From positions 14,012,001 to 14,076,000 of the forward strand of contig CM075941.1 in assembly GCA_038030265.1 (NCBI GenBank): 64,000 nt of DNA, written 5' to 3'. The position numbers and the translations under genes are program-made. The DNA is from Corythucha ciliata. Lineage: Eukaryota; Arthropoda; Insecta; Hemiptera; Tingidae. Every line of letters starts with the position of its first letter. Position 1 is the first letter of the stretch. Positions 47,820 to 59,130 of this stretch are shown here, in pieces. The notes under the pieces were generated by a model, which saw only the letters and a list, made by a program, of their open reading frames with translations, had not been told where the DNA came from and made no database searches.

Positions 47820-47909
47820 ACCCTAGGGTGTGGGGTTGGGTAGTAATGGTCTTACTGTGGTATTACGCTAAATATACTTTGGAACGGTAGAAAACAACTT
47901 GTTTTACAC

Positions 47910-48653
47910 TCAAGAAGTGGCTGGCTGTTGAGGATTTTCCACTGGCGGTGGAGGCGCCGATGTTTGTTGCTTGGCGGCCATTTGTTGGGCCAATTTTTCG
48001 TACTGTTGGCGTCTGAAGTCTTTGCGGGCTGCGTCCAGAAGGATGTTGTGCAGAAGATTTCTGTTGTTCGAATGGTCTGGAACGAGCGGTGGAAATGGGT
48101 TTCCTGCGATAGAGAAAACCGTGAAAAAAAAAAAACAAAAAAAACTCAAAATTGGACCCCACACCACCCCTAGCCTACACAAACCTCTAAGCTCAAGCAC
48201 TGCTCTTTCCAGCGTACGGTCTGGATAGCTTTCAGGCAGTTTCAAAAGCCTCGAGTATGATACCGTGTAGTCTCGAAATCGCGGTACCAACACTTTGAAC
48301 AACTTGTGAACCAAATTTTTCTCCTCAAGCCAGAAATCCGCCATGTCCATCATTTCAGCGTCTGCGTCTCCATGGCGTATGGCCTCCGAGATGAGCTAAG
48401 ACAGTTTTTCTTTTTAAATAAGTCAGCGCGTTTCACGCCACACAATACTCACTCTTTCGCAGTAAAGACGCGTTTCGAGGGCGTAATAATACGTCGACTC
48501 GACTCGTTCATATTTGACAACGGCCGTCACCAATTTCCTGAGTTTGTCCAAACGGCCCGGCGGACCATCCGGATTGTTCCTCGGCTTCCAAGGCTTCGGG
48601 TCGACTCGTACGCGAAGACGCGACACTAAATGTTTGACTTCGGCTTGATTCAT
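47910..48653 (-). CDS. MRPL17: Mitochondrial large-subunit ribosomal protein bL17m, 3 exons
   Basis: Component of the mitochondrial 39S ribosomal subunit, at the polypeptide exit-tunnel side. Exons on the minus strand: 48653-48453, 48395-48185, 48103-47910; 201 aa. Family blocks: PDGPPGRLDKLRKLVTAVVK, YER near the N-terminus; LISEAIRHGD; MADFWLEEKNLVHKLFKVLV; and ERAVLELRGNPFPP. The C-terminal 45 residues are a Gln/Ala/Pro-rich extension usual for animal bL17m. The second intron is T-rich (TTTTTTTTTTTTC on the sense strand). Its stop lies 90 bp from that of CFAP61, tail to tail, so the 3' UTRs probably overlap. Confidence 0.95.
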
Positions 48654-48738
48654 AGCTTTTTAAAGGAAAATTTGAAGGCGGAGAAGAAGAAAAAAAGGCA
48701 CAGAACTAAACACCAACCAGAACTGATAAGGGTAGGTT

Positions 48739-48960
48739 TCAACTGTTATAAGAGGTGAGAAGGTTTGATTGTTGAACCTTGAAGGGCCTGGCCTGGCTCC
48801 CTTGCTGCGTAAACTTAACGTTTAATTTCGAGGTTTTCCCCTTTTTATCGGTCTTATTTGTACAGTTGAAGTAGATAGCGTCAGTTTTCCCGCTGTTACC
48901 GTTCAAAGTGTGTGAATTTTTTTTGGAAACGATCGCCCATTGCGATAAGGTTGATTGCAT
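48739..48960 (-). CDS. Hypothetical small protein, 73 aa, PIP-like N-terminus
   Basis: An open frame on the minus strand begins MQSTLSQWAIVSKK and is Lys/Ser/Asn/Thr-rich after that. QSTLSQWA loosely follows the PCNA-interacting pattern Q-x-x-L-x-x-arom-arom but lacks the second aromatic residue. It begins 307 bp from the start of MRPL17 on the same strand. Composition is unlike the repeat fields, yet no family is recognised and a frame of this length can arise by chance. It could also be one exon of a longer gene. Confidence 0.25.
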   Translation of the reverse strand: MQSTLSQWAIVSKKNSHTLNGNSGKTDAIYFNCTNKTDKKGKTSKLNVKFTQQGSQARPFKVQQSNLLTSYNS

Positions 48961-49800
48961 CTAATTTCAAAGGTATGTGCCTAGTTTTTTGAAGGATTTT
49001 AAAATTTGACTTAAAACTATCGTGCGCAGGAGTTCTAAGGCTTCCGTCCAATCTAAATTGTTGCTTTTCGTCGAAGGGAAAGTCCTGGCAAATCGCCTCA
49101 GTTCAGTAAACTGCTAGGCTCCGGCCAGGGTCTAAGTTTCTGCCATAGCATTTACTGGGTGAGTAAACCGAGTTTCAGGGTTAATTGACTTTCTTGTGTA
49201 GAGAACAAATGATCCCTTGCTAGAGATGTACCTATGCTGACCCTTGGCTGGAGGTCTAAACCATCAGGTTCCACCATGAAACTACAAACTTCCAAGAACA
49301 CCGGAAGCTGTATAGCCCTAGAGTGGCTAGAGACAAAAATAGTGACTGATCTGACGAAAACGTGGTAAAAATAATTTCTCAGACCTATTTGAAAACACCG
49401 GCTTGCGACAAATCGGGGCGCACCCGTCGCGTTGATTTTTAACAGCAGAGCCTCTGATGTGGAGAAGGCCTCAATATGGAACTGTCCAAAATTGAATAAG
49501 CGTGTAAAAGTCCACGCATTTCGAGGGTTAAAGGACATCATCGCGATAAATTCGTCATAATTCTCACGCTCTTGGGGGGGTGGGGGGGGGCTTGTCTAGG
49601 AGCCACTTCTGTCGAGGCTTTTCCTTGGGCATCTGGCTGATGATCACGTGGCCGCTGAACCTGAACATTCGTGGGGCCTCTGATTTCTGGCTAAACTGCA
49701 GAATCACGAGGAGAAGGCCTTCAACCGCTCGTCAGATCGAAAATCCGTCTGAATTTTAAGATACTCTGCGCCAAACCCCCCCCCCCCCCCCAAGGTACCC
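48961..49800. other. Intergenic with one copy of a dispersed repeat
   Basis: The minus frame 49152-49541 (129 aa) is the longest here but matches nothing recognisable. From about 49610 to 49750 the sequence resembles 50775-50960 in the same orientation (GAGGCTT.TCCTTGG.CATC, GATGA..ACGTGGCCGCT, CGCTCGTCAGATC.AAAATCCGT), so the two copies bracket the A field at 49800-50500. Confidence 0.5.
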
Positions 49801-50500
49801 AGTTTTGAGAAAAAGCGCTAGTAGTAGTTAAATTGAGGAAAAGTACTTAATCCGGCCCTAAAATTGAGGAAAAGCGCTGATTAGAGGCTAAATTGACAAA
49901 AATCGCTCATTTGCTGCTAAATTTGGAGGGAAACAAGTTTTGACTTGCGTATGGAATCGAGTAAAAGTGCTAATTGCGGCCAAAAATCAAAAAAGCAATG
50001 ACTCTCGTTTAGAATAGAAACAAACTCGTATTCACGGTATTTGAATACACAGCTTCGTCCCTAAAATTGAGAAATGGCGTTAACTTATGGCTGAAATTGG
50101 GAAAAAGGTCTCGTTTTCGCGGTAAATGTTGAAAAAAATCGCTCACTCGTGGTTAAAATTTAGCACCAGCCTTACTTTGTGGATAAAACTGTGAAATAAC
50201 GCTGAACGGGGAAAACGTCTAATTATCAGGTTAAAATTGAGAAAAATGCGATTTTGTGGCTACAGTTTAACAAAATCTTTAATTCGCGGTTAAAATAAAA
50301 AAAAAAAACGATAATTCTCGGCTCAAATTGTGAAATACCGCAAATTTGCGGCTAAAATTGGAGAAAATGCTAATTCGCCAGCTTAAATTGAGAGAATCGC
50401 TAGTTAGAGGCTAAAATTCTGAAAACGCGTCAACTCGCTGTTGACATTGAGAACCGGTGCAAATTTGCGGCCTAAGCTAACAAAAATCGCTCATCAACCG
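49800..50500 (-). repeat. A-type repeat field, inverted
   Basis: Minus-orientation A phrase (CGGCTAAAATTGGAGAAAAT, GCTAATTCGCC), diverged, between two direct copies of a ~160-bp sequence (49610-49750 and 50775-50960). Confidence 0.75.
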
Positions 50501-51525
50501 TCAAGTGCACTCCTGAATAGGTTGTTGCCCCAACTTCGACAATGTCGGCTAGCCTGTTGAATACCGCTCGTATTTTGGCCAATTTTCTCGAAGTGTTCCG
50601 ATCTGAACCAAACGCGTTTTATGAGTCCCTCAGACTATGCTGAATTGATAGACTAAGTAGTCGGTTTTTGGTCAAAATGCCGCTCAGAGGGTACGTCAGA
50701 CCCCCTCAAAGTGTCCAAAAATGAGCGTAGGTAGTTGATTTCGGCCGAGCATTTCTCCATTTCACAGTTGTGCAAGGCGCATGCGTTGAGGCTTCTCCTT
50801 GGACATCATATCAGGGCTATGATGACGTGGCCGCTCTGTCCACGGGAAATTGTTCGTAAGGTCCCGGAAAAGGGGGAAATGCGATCAAAATCGTTGGAAT
50901 CACCGGGTAAATCCCTTGAACGGCTCGTCAGATCCAAAATTCGTTTGGATTTTTGGTCGCATCGTTGCGAGACAAGCGGTTTTTTCCATTTCTTGGTTCT
51001 GGGGTTTTCCCTTTATAATTATAAATAATAACAAAAACCCCTTCCCGTGCCCTTATTTCTTTATTCACTCCCCCGCTCATCCCTTATAGTGCGACAAGGA
51101 AGGTGATTGCCCCTATCACCCCCTCCCACCGAATAACCGCACCGGGTTGAGACCCACGTATTCGCGGTTAAAAGTCGATCTCTCGGGCTGAGTGAACCTG
51201 CGGGTTCAAGAACCCCTCCCCCCGCCCTATGAATCTGGACAGATACGGATGCGTCCCTAGCGTTTACAAATAACCCTTTATAGTTTCTTTAGCTGGCGAA
51301 TCACCTTTAAGACTGGGAGTGAAGTCATAAATCCATGAATAACCGCCATATTATCTAAATTATCATTATATAAATCAATAATTTTAGTCATAGTGGTTGA
51401 CTTTGTGTCACTGGAGCTAGCCAGCCCTGGAAATTGCTAGGGAAATCTCGCTCCTTCTTAAATTCCCTGTGCTTGAACCCTCCTCGTTGCTTGATTTTCA
51501 GAGTATGACCAGATAAAAATTAGGA
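50501..51525. other. Second dispersed-repeat copy and 5' flank of the polymerase gene
   Basis: The copy at 50775-50960 is the partner of 49610-49750. Overlapping plus frames at 50735-51089 lie in it and are not recognisable. The remainder up to 51525 shows no exon; an in-frame TAA at 51514 precedes the gene start. Confidence 0.45.
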
Positions 51526-53616
51526 ATGATGCAGTCGGAGAACAATTTTACGGCCCGGGGCAGGGGAAAAAGGAGATGGGCCCAAACGCCTTATCCTCGA
51601 CCCAGACAGCAACAACGATTGATTCAGCTTCAACCGGAGCGTAATTCGTTTTACTTCCCGTCGCGCGTAAGTTAATTTAACGCATCTAAGACGACGTGGG
51701 CCTGGAGTAAGACTTAAAACGACACCGTTTTGCAGTACGAGTCCAATTACACCTTCAAAGAGCCCCGACCGGTCAATAACAAACCAATACCTCCGACGCC
51801 GTTTCGTGCACCTCGAGGCGGGGGCAGGCATTCGTCGTTGTCGCCGAAACCGCACCGACACCGTTCGTCTGACTCTGTCTCAAAGCCGCCGTCGGAGAGT
51901 GACTCGGATCAGGGCAATCAAAAGCAGGAGAATGTCGAGGATCGCATTAAATTACCCGAGGTGATTATATCCGCCTCCCTAATAGCCTTTAACGTCCTCA
52001 TTACTTTTATTGGTTTTGTTACTACCAACTTTCAGTTTGACGTGAGTAAGGACAACTCCTCCTTTTATATGCAATCAGTACGGTTCTACTACGAAGTACA
52101 CCTCACTAAAAAGGACCAAGAAATTAGAAAAATGGTCGAAGAAGACGTCTACCTTGTTTTTGAGCGGGTACTACCGGGGTTGAAAGTGTGGACGTTTGGT
52201 TCCGTTTACACAGGCCTGGCCAATAAAACGAGTGATATGGATATTTTCCTCGAAAGCTGTAAGGGGACGCTTGGTTTTTGGGAGGATGGGGGGAAAATGT
52301 TGCCATTAAAACTTGTCTTTTGTTTCTTTGCAGCGACTCTGCCTAGTCGAGATTTCGTGAAGAGGAACGGGCACCTCATCAGAAGATCGCCGAAATTCAA
52401 AAACGTGTTTGTTATTGACCAAGCGAGAGTTCCCATAATTAAAGCGACTCACGTTGCCACCGGCATCGAAATGGACATCAACGCGACATCAAGACAGTCC
52501 CTGTTAACGAGTGCCTTGATCAAGTTCCTAATGTCGGGCAATTCGCGAGCTAAACGATTAACGATGCTCGTCAACTATTGGGCGAAATTGAATGGCCTTA
52601 TCGGGTCGAATAAGTTTACGAGCTTTTTGTTTTGCCTTTTAACGGTTTTCTACTTGCAGCAACTCGATCCGCCGATATTGCCGCCGGTGTCGCTACTAAT
52701 GGAAAGTGGCGACTGGGCAAATGAGCATCCGTACTGGGTGAGGTTGGATCCGCGGTTGTTGGACAGTTCGAGCATGATTGAAAGTCACGATATGTTCGAG
52801 GGATTTTTCAAATATTACTCGAATTTTGACTTCAAGAACAACATCGTATCGTGCTATTTAGGGAAACCGATACCCGTGAGTGACCTTCAAAATCCGCAAA
52901 GACTCCCGTACGAGATGAGCGGCCTTTTAGCTTATGTGAATGAAACGGAGGAATTTCCCGTTGGTGAAATCAACATACAAGACTTGTGTGAACTTCACAT
53001 AAACAAAACTCACGCCCTCCAGCCTCGACAAGTTACCGCTTTTAAAATGTCCGTTACCCGTGTCGTCGAAACACTGTCCAGCCTGCCCGACTCCGAATGG
53101 CTCCGAGCCATTCTCTCACAGCCACCCGTCAAAATCCCGAAAAATCTGAAGAAAAAACGCGTCACAAAATCATTCGAAGTCGCCTATCCGTTTGTCGACG
53201 ACAACGATTGGTTCGTCACGTTTCGACGTGACCTCGAATTCGTTTTCAAGCTCCTGCTCATCACATGGGATGATGTCTCCACCCAGACGCACGGTTTGAC
53301 GTTGACCGTCCACTGTGAGTATAGCGTGTTTGGGAAAAAGTTTAAACAAATCGTTCCGTCACTGTTAACGGGTGAACTGACCGTGGAGGATTTCCCAGCC
53401 CGTGTGAAAATTGTCGTCGACAGAATCGCAAGGCCGGACACACGTCTACTGGCCGAACTGACGGTCGCTGTCGCTGAAAAGGGTCGCGTTCAGTTGACTT
53501 TCGTTGATCTCAGTGAATTCACCTGTACGTCTATGTTCTCTTCATACGTTATGAGCCTTCAGAGCGACTTGGAAAAATTGCTCGCCATATGCCACTTAAA
53601 GTGGCAGACTTCCTAA
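51526..53616 (+). CDS. Non-canonical poly(A) polymerase / terminal uridylyltransferase, 4 exons
   Basis: Template-independent RNA nucleotidyltransferase adding U or A to RNA 3' ends. Proposed exons: 51526-51666, 51736-51960, 52036-52258, 52334-53616; 623 aa. Residues 1-115 are low-complexity, basic and Pro/Ser-rich. The palm motif FGSVYTGLANKTSDMDIFL (about 176-194) provides GS and D-x-D; the third catalytic Asp is in GIEMDINA (about 243). The central domain follows (LVNYWAKLNGLIGSNKFTSF, FYLQ...PPILPP), then the PAP-associated region (FEGFFKYYSNFDF). Introns 2 and 3 are each exactly 75 bp, in frame and stop-free, so a plain frame runs through them and shows a false membrane helix at 51961-52035. 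Intron boundaries GAG/GTGATT...TTTCAG and GCT/GTAAGG...TTGCAG support removal. A TUT1/Tailor-type enzyme is likelier than canonical PAP; the exact subfamily is undecided. Confidence 0.85.
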
Positions 53617-53929
53617 TTTGTTCATTTCTCTGGCTTTTTACCTACTTATTTTGCTTATAACAAAACTTCTAGGGGATTTTCTGGGGGGTTTTCATTCCTT
53701 TGCAGAGGCACGTGGCGTTATTTCTACCTTAAATCGCCACAGCTATTTTTTTAATATTTTGTTGATGTCTAAAGCTGAATTTACATGATTTTATGAAGCG
53801 TAAGTTTTGAATTTTGGTAATTAATACATTTAATTCCTTTCATTTCCGGTCTCACAATCAGTTGACGCCGGTGGGTGGAGCCGGTATCCCATCGTGAGTG
53901 GGTCGGCCAGATATGATTCAGGCGATAAA
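53617..53929. other. 3' flank of the polymerase gene
   Basis: AT-rich, no exon recognised. No perfect AATAAA was noted in the first 200 bases after the stop. Confidence 0.4.
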
Positions 53930-54900
53930 TTGGCCTTTCAGGATGTAAAATTTGCCACTTAGGGTGTAAAATTGGGCATTCAGGGTGTAAAATTAGCTAT
54001 ATTCAGGATTTATAGTTGGTCATTCCTCATGCAGAGGTTAAATTGTACATTGTGCAACACAAAACTGACTATTTTCAACCAGAAAATTGGAGATTTTACT
54101 CTAAAACTGACGATTTTACTCCAAACTTGAAGTGTTCTTCCGACGGTTGCACCACAAAAACTGGCCATACCTAAAAATGTCAGTTTTAACCCCAAAACTG
54201 ACTATTTCATTTTTAAAAACTCATGTTATGCCCCTTAACTAACAATTTCACCCTAAAATTGACGGCACTACCCCAAAACTGAACATTTTACTCCAAGAAC
54301 AAACTATAAATGTCACACTATAACTGACGTTTTCACCAAAACGGATGAAAAGTCAGACGATTTCAACACTAAACTGACAATTTCACCACAGTACTTTCAA
54401 TTTCACGACAATATCGACGATTTCTTACTGGCAATTTGTTCCCAAATAAGACGAGATTACACCAAAACAGGCAAAAGATGTCACTATACAAATTGGTGAT
54501 TTTGCCCCAAAATGACGATTTTCATTTGGGAAAATCTTTCGATTTCATCCCAAAAACCCACTTTACGTACCTAAACTGGCGATTTTACTCCATAACTGGT
54601 GGCTATTCCCCCAAAAGTGATTATTTTACCACAAAACTGGATTTTTTACCCCACAATTTGAAACTTCACTCCAAAACTGACGTTTTCCCCAAAACTGACG
54701 ACTCTGTCTTGAAAACTCTGACAAATTTTCAGTGTTCAGGTAAAACCATCAATTTTTAAAGTGTGAAATCAGCAGTTTCGTAGTGAATTTTTCAGTTTTC
54801 TGGTAATTTGTTTAAAATGGAAACTTTAAATTTGGGTTTAAAAACTTCTGTTTTGTGGTGAAACTACCAGATTCGGGGTTTAACAATTCGCAAAATTGGG
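53930..54900 (-). repeat. B-type repeat field, inverted
   Basis: Complement of the B phrase (CCCCAAAACTGACGATTTTA) with ~20-bp period; the last ~150 bp flips to plus orientation (AAAACCATCAATTTTTAAAG, GGTGAAACTACCAG). The first 70 bp hold a related phrase, TTCAGG(G)TGTAAAATT, also present at 60050-60300. Confidence 0.8.
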
Positions 54901-56900
54901 GCTTTGATATTATATGAGAGAAATTTGTCTTTATAGTTGAGTCAGATCTGCAAAAAACGTATTTTTAGGGAGCAAAAGTCCTCGAAATTGGTTTTTTGAG
55001 GGGGCGGAATTCGAGAAATGATTGTTTTTGTGAGCGTGAACGTTTACAAAATGTGGGGACCCTGAAGGATTTCAGGGCCCACTAAGTCTTCGCTTTAGAG
55101 CCTAGTGGAGGGCAACTGCCCACCCATTGATTCTGTCGACGCCCATGAATCCAAAGACCGGAAAAGTGAGAGAGAAAAAAACAAAAAAAAACAAAAACAA
55201 CTACCTACGGAACGTTAACTAACTGTTTAGCAAAAATATGCCATGTCCCGAATGAAGTGGATTCATCGCACGGGTGGAGGGGAGAAGGTAGGGGTCTCTG
55301 TCCCACGGCCTAGCGCTGCCGAGTTTTGGACACGGCAAACCCAAAAATCAGCGCATTAAACCGCAACCGACTCCATCTTTTGACCTCTCTTTAGTATTGT
55401 GCAGGGGACTCATAACATAAGCCAAGTCCGGTTCAATTCGAATCACTTTGAAAAAATTCAGCCTAAAAATCGGACGGGTAAACCCCTTCCTGGGAAAGTT
55501 TTGCCAAATAATGAATTTTTTTAAAAAATGACAAAACCGCGTATTTGAGGTTTTATACGACACGGGGAATCCGAAAATCGAGACTGATTTGCCCACATAA
55601 TCGACAGTTTTCTGAATTACAGAAATTTTTTAAACCACAGTAAAGATTTAACAAAAAAAAGACCCATTTGTGGCCTAACCTCAAAAGGGCACAACAAAAC
55701 AATTTCTGGTCGAAATTGACAATTTTTTCGTTAATTTGACAAAATGCTTAATTCCCTTTCGAAATGAATTTCGTCATAAAATTAACGATTCCTAAAAAAA
55801 AGCACGATTTCCTATTCAAACTAACAATTTCCTCATTAAATTGATAATTACTTATGTGACGTTTCGCGAAATGTTGACCTTGGCGTGACATTTCGCTCAA
55901 ACTTTGCTCTAGACGTGTGACATTTTGCACATAAATTTCTCTGATTTTGCTCACTGAAAAATTAAATTTCGGCACCGACAAATCGATTTCGGTGGTTGGC
56001 CCGAATTTAGAGACAGATCTGATTCGGCCCATCACTCAACGAATTGGGTCACTGGTGACAAATATCCCCCAAATTGCTTGTTCAGTGAGCAAAATCCGAG
56101 AAATTTATTTTACAGTGAGACAGATTCGGGGAAATGTCTTTCTCTTTCGAGAAAAATCCGCCTAATTTGGCATTTTAGAGAGCGAAATTCCAGAAATGGA
56201 ATTTTTTGTGAGTCCAACCTACAAAAATGGTTTTACAGTGCGAAGAAATCAGCAAATTCGGTCTGTTAGATTGGCGCTTCCCCGCGAAATTGGTTTGTGA
56301 GCGACAACAAAATAAGTGATAATTATTTTTTATTGAACTCGACACGCCATAATTATTTTTTGGTGGACACATGAACCAGGACAAAGTTTTTTAGGGGGGG
56401 GGGGGTGGCGAGAAAAACAGGAACATTTATATTTCGGGGAGCGAATTCCGAAAAATTAGTTTTTTAGTGTGCCAAACCAGCTAAAATAGAATTTTAGTGC
56501 GTAAAATTTTCGAAAATGGTCCCTGAATTTTGGGCAAACCGTGAATTTTGTGTTGGCAACAAAAATCCGTAATTTTATTTTTTTTTATAGTGAGTTTGAC
56601 ACAAATTTCTTTGTTGTTGAGAAAAGTCCGCAAAATTGGTTTTTATAGTGCAAAATCCGAGAAATTCGTTTTCAGCGAGCCAGGTCAAGAAAAATGACAA
56701 ATGTTTTGGCAAAGAAAAATAATAAAAATTGGTGTCTTAGCGATCAAAATCTGAGACATTGCTTTTTTATAGTGAGGCAGAGCTGTGAAAATGGTTTTCA
56801 GAGTACGAAATACACGGAATTAGGAATTAATTTGGAATTAGGCCACCCCACTAAATTTGGTTTTCAGCACAAAAGAAACATGAAATTAGTATTTTAGTTG
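54901..56900 (+). repeat. C-type and related repeats with short unique segments
   Basis: C-like units (GCGAAATTGGTTTGTGAGCG, GTCCGCAAAATTGGTTTTTA) alternate with diverged spacers, best between 56080 and 56900. 55070-55630 is a less repetitive segment with A-runs and no recognisable exon. Confidence 0.6.
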
Positions 56901-57056
56901 GTGAAATCGAGACAGTTGTTTTATATTGCTCAGCCAGACTTGCGAATATTTACGCTATACAAAATGAGGCGATCCTGATGGATTTTAACTTATAATATTG
57001 ACCAAAATAAGAACAAATTGGATATAGGGGGCCATGCGCCCACCAAACATTTACGA

Positions 57057-57206
57057 AGATTGCACCCAAGGTGTGGTCCAGTCTCCAAGCTGGCCCGGGC
57101 AATTGCCGGGCTGATGAGACCAGGGCCGAGTAACCCTGCTGCCCTGGTGTCTGAAGGTCTGACACGAGGTCGAAACGGACTGGACCGCACCTTGGGTGCA
57201 ATCTTT
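57057..57206. mobile_element. GC-rich hairpin MITE, 150 bp
   Basis: AAGATTGCACCCAAGGTGTG pairs with GCACCTTGGGTGCAATCTT at the right, and GGTCCAGTC with GACTGGACC; the inner part is also self-complementary (GGGCAATTGCCGGG, CAGGGCC...GGCAGC). The whole segment can fold on itself. Confidence 0.8.
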
Positions 57207-57899
57207 ATAATATTGATAATATCTGATGGGAGTGGTCAGCTGCACCACCAGGTGTGCGCTTTAAAGTGTGTGGGGGGGGGGGGCAACTGACCACCGCTGC
57301 CAGCGTAAAAAAAAAAGGCCTGCAACCACATCACTATAAAGCTCCAATCTTACCAATATTTTGAGGTTTCTCCACGTGGGAAAACCGAAAATTGAGACGA
57401 ATTTTCGATAAGAAGATTCAATGAAAGAGCTCTCACTGCGTGACGCCATCGTTCTTAGCAAGTAACGCACGAACTTTACCCCGCGGACAGCCAGTGGTGG
57501 ATCCATAAGGGGCCATGGCCCCTCCTTTGGAGTTGAGGTAGAAGTCATCAGAGGCCCGAGGATCAGAGGTTCTCGAGAGTCACGAAATGCCAAGTTGCTT
57601 AACGGAAAAACTCTCGCGAATGGCCTCACTGAGGGGGGGGGGGAACCTGACGTTGAACACCGACACGTGACGAAGGGGAAAATTTATGCGAAAGGTCACG
57701 CCAAACCGACCTTTATGCGAAACGTCACATTGTGAGAGAGAAAAAAACTCTTTCGAAAGGCCGCGGCACGACGAGTAAACTACGCAAAATGCCTCACGGC
57801 TGGCAAAACGCAACATACAGGACAACACTCACGTGAATCGCCCCATCAAGGCAAAATTTACGTGAAATGCCGCGTCAAGGGCAACAAATATGCGAAATG

Positions 57900-59130
57900 C
57901 TTCACCAATATTGTCCATTTTTTCATTAAAAAACTCGTCTGTTTCATTACGAAATTGTCTGTTTTATATGAGAAAACTTTCAATTTTTCGTAAGACATCT
58001 TAAGCTTATGAGCATAATGGTTGTTTTAATGAGAAAATTTCCAGTCTAAAAGGTGTCAATTTGATGAGTACATCGTCAGTTTAAGGAAATAGTCAATTTT
58101 ACGAAGAAAATGACGTAATGTACGAAGAATTGTCAATATAAAGAGAAAATTGACCTTTTTGAATGAATTTTCAACTTTGTAAGGAAATTGTTAGTTCGAA
58201 TTTGAAATTGTTAATTTCAAGAGGAAATTGTAAATTTTCTTGGAATCGTTAATTTTCACGAAATTATCAGTTTCACGAGGAAATCGTCATTTTTATTAGC
58301 AAATTGACATTTTTATCAGTGCATTGTCAATTTAATTAAAAACTTGTCAACTTGAAGCCGAAATTGCGTCAATTCGACGTGGAAATTGTCAATTTCACGA
58401 GGAAATTGTAACTTATCCTCTATAGTTTTATTTTTTGTCCATGAAACTTATTAATTTTACCCCATAACTCGATAGGCAATTGCCCTTTCGGTGATAATTG
58501 TTAATACAGTAATTGGTGATCGTTTCGAAATTATCAAGTTTATACAGGGACATTGTAAATTTTATGATGAAATTGTCAATTTTATAAGAAAATTGTCAAT
58601 TTTATAAGAAAATTGTCAATTTTATAAGAAAATTGTCAATTTTATAAGAAAATTGTCAATTTTATAAGAAAACTGTCAATTTTGTGAGGAAATAATCAAT
58701 TTTATGAAGATATTGTTCATTTTACGAGGAAATTTTATTCAGTTTTATAAGGAAATCGACAATTTTGTAAGGAAATCGTCAATTTTATAAGACAATTATC
58801 TATTTCATGAGGAAATTTTCAATTTTATAAGGCTCGCTCAGCGGTAGAGCGCCTGGCGCGAAACGAGGAGGTCGTGGGTTCGAATCCCACATTGAGAGCA
58901 ATTTTTTCTCGGAACTCAAAACAAGTAAAAATAGTAAGTATTTAGCTTCAATAAAGTTTAATTCTTTATTTTCAGCAATTTTTCGAGGAAATAATCAATT
59001 TTATAGAGAAATTGTCTATTTCATGAGGAAATTGTCAATTTTATACGTAAATTTGTCGATTTTATAAAAAGTGTTGGTTTTATGAGGAAATTGTATATTT
59101 TATGAGGAGAGTGTCAATTTGATGAAAAGC
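57900..59130 (+). repeat. D-type tandem repeat field (~20-bp unit)
   Basis: Repeat phrase GAAATTGTCAATTTTATAAG. At 58587-58670 at least four consecutive units of AAAATTGTCAATTTTATAAG are essentially identical, bordered by progressively diverged ones, the mark of recent local slippage or unequal exchange inside an old array. The other fields of the window show no such fresh core. Confidence 0.85.
58831..58925 (+). repeat. tRNA-derived SINE inside the D field
   Basis: A-box-like GCTCAGCGGTAGAGCGCC, B-box GGGTTCGAATCCCACATTG, then GAGAGCAATTTTTTCTCGGA and ACTC. The 5' acceptor strand is missing and the anticodon loop lacks T33, so it is not a tRNA gene. The TTTTTTCTCG.AACTC tail is shared with the SINE at 34850. 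It sits cleanly between D units. Confidence 0.65.

Noticed and set aside
49152..49541. 129-aa protein on the minus strand
   Set aside because: Composition and context do not support coding, and part of it abuts a dispersed repeat.
51961..52035. Transmembrane helix in the nucleotidyltransferase
   Set aside because: The hydrophobic stretch is bounded by GAG/GTGATT and TTTCAG, is exactly 75 bp, and is best read as an in-frame intron.
58831..58899. Functional tRNA gene
   Set aside because: The 5' acceptor strand is missing and the anticodon loop lacks the invariant T33.
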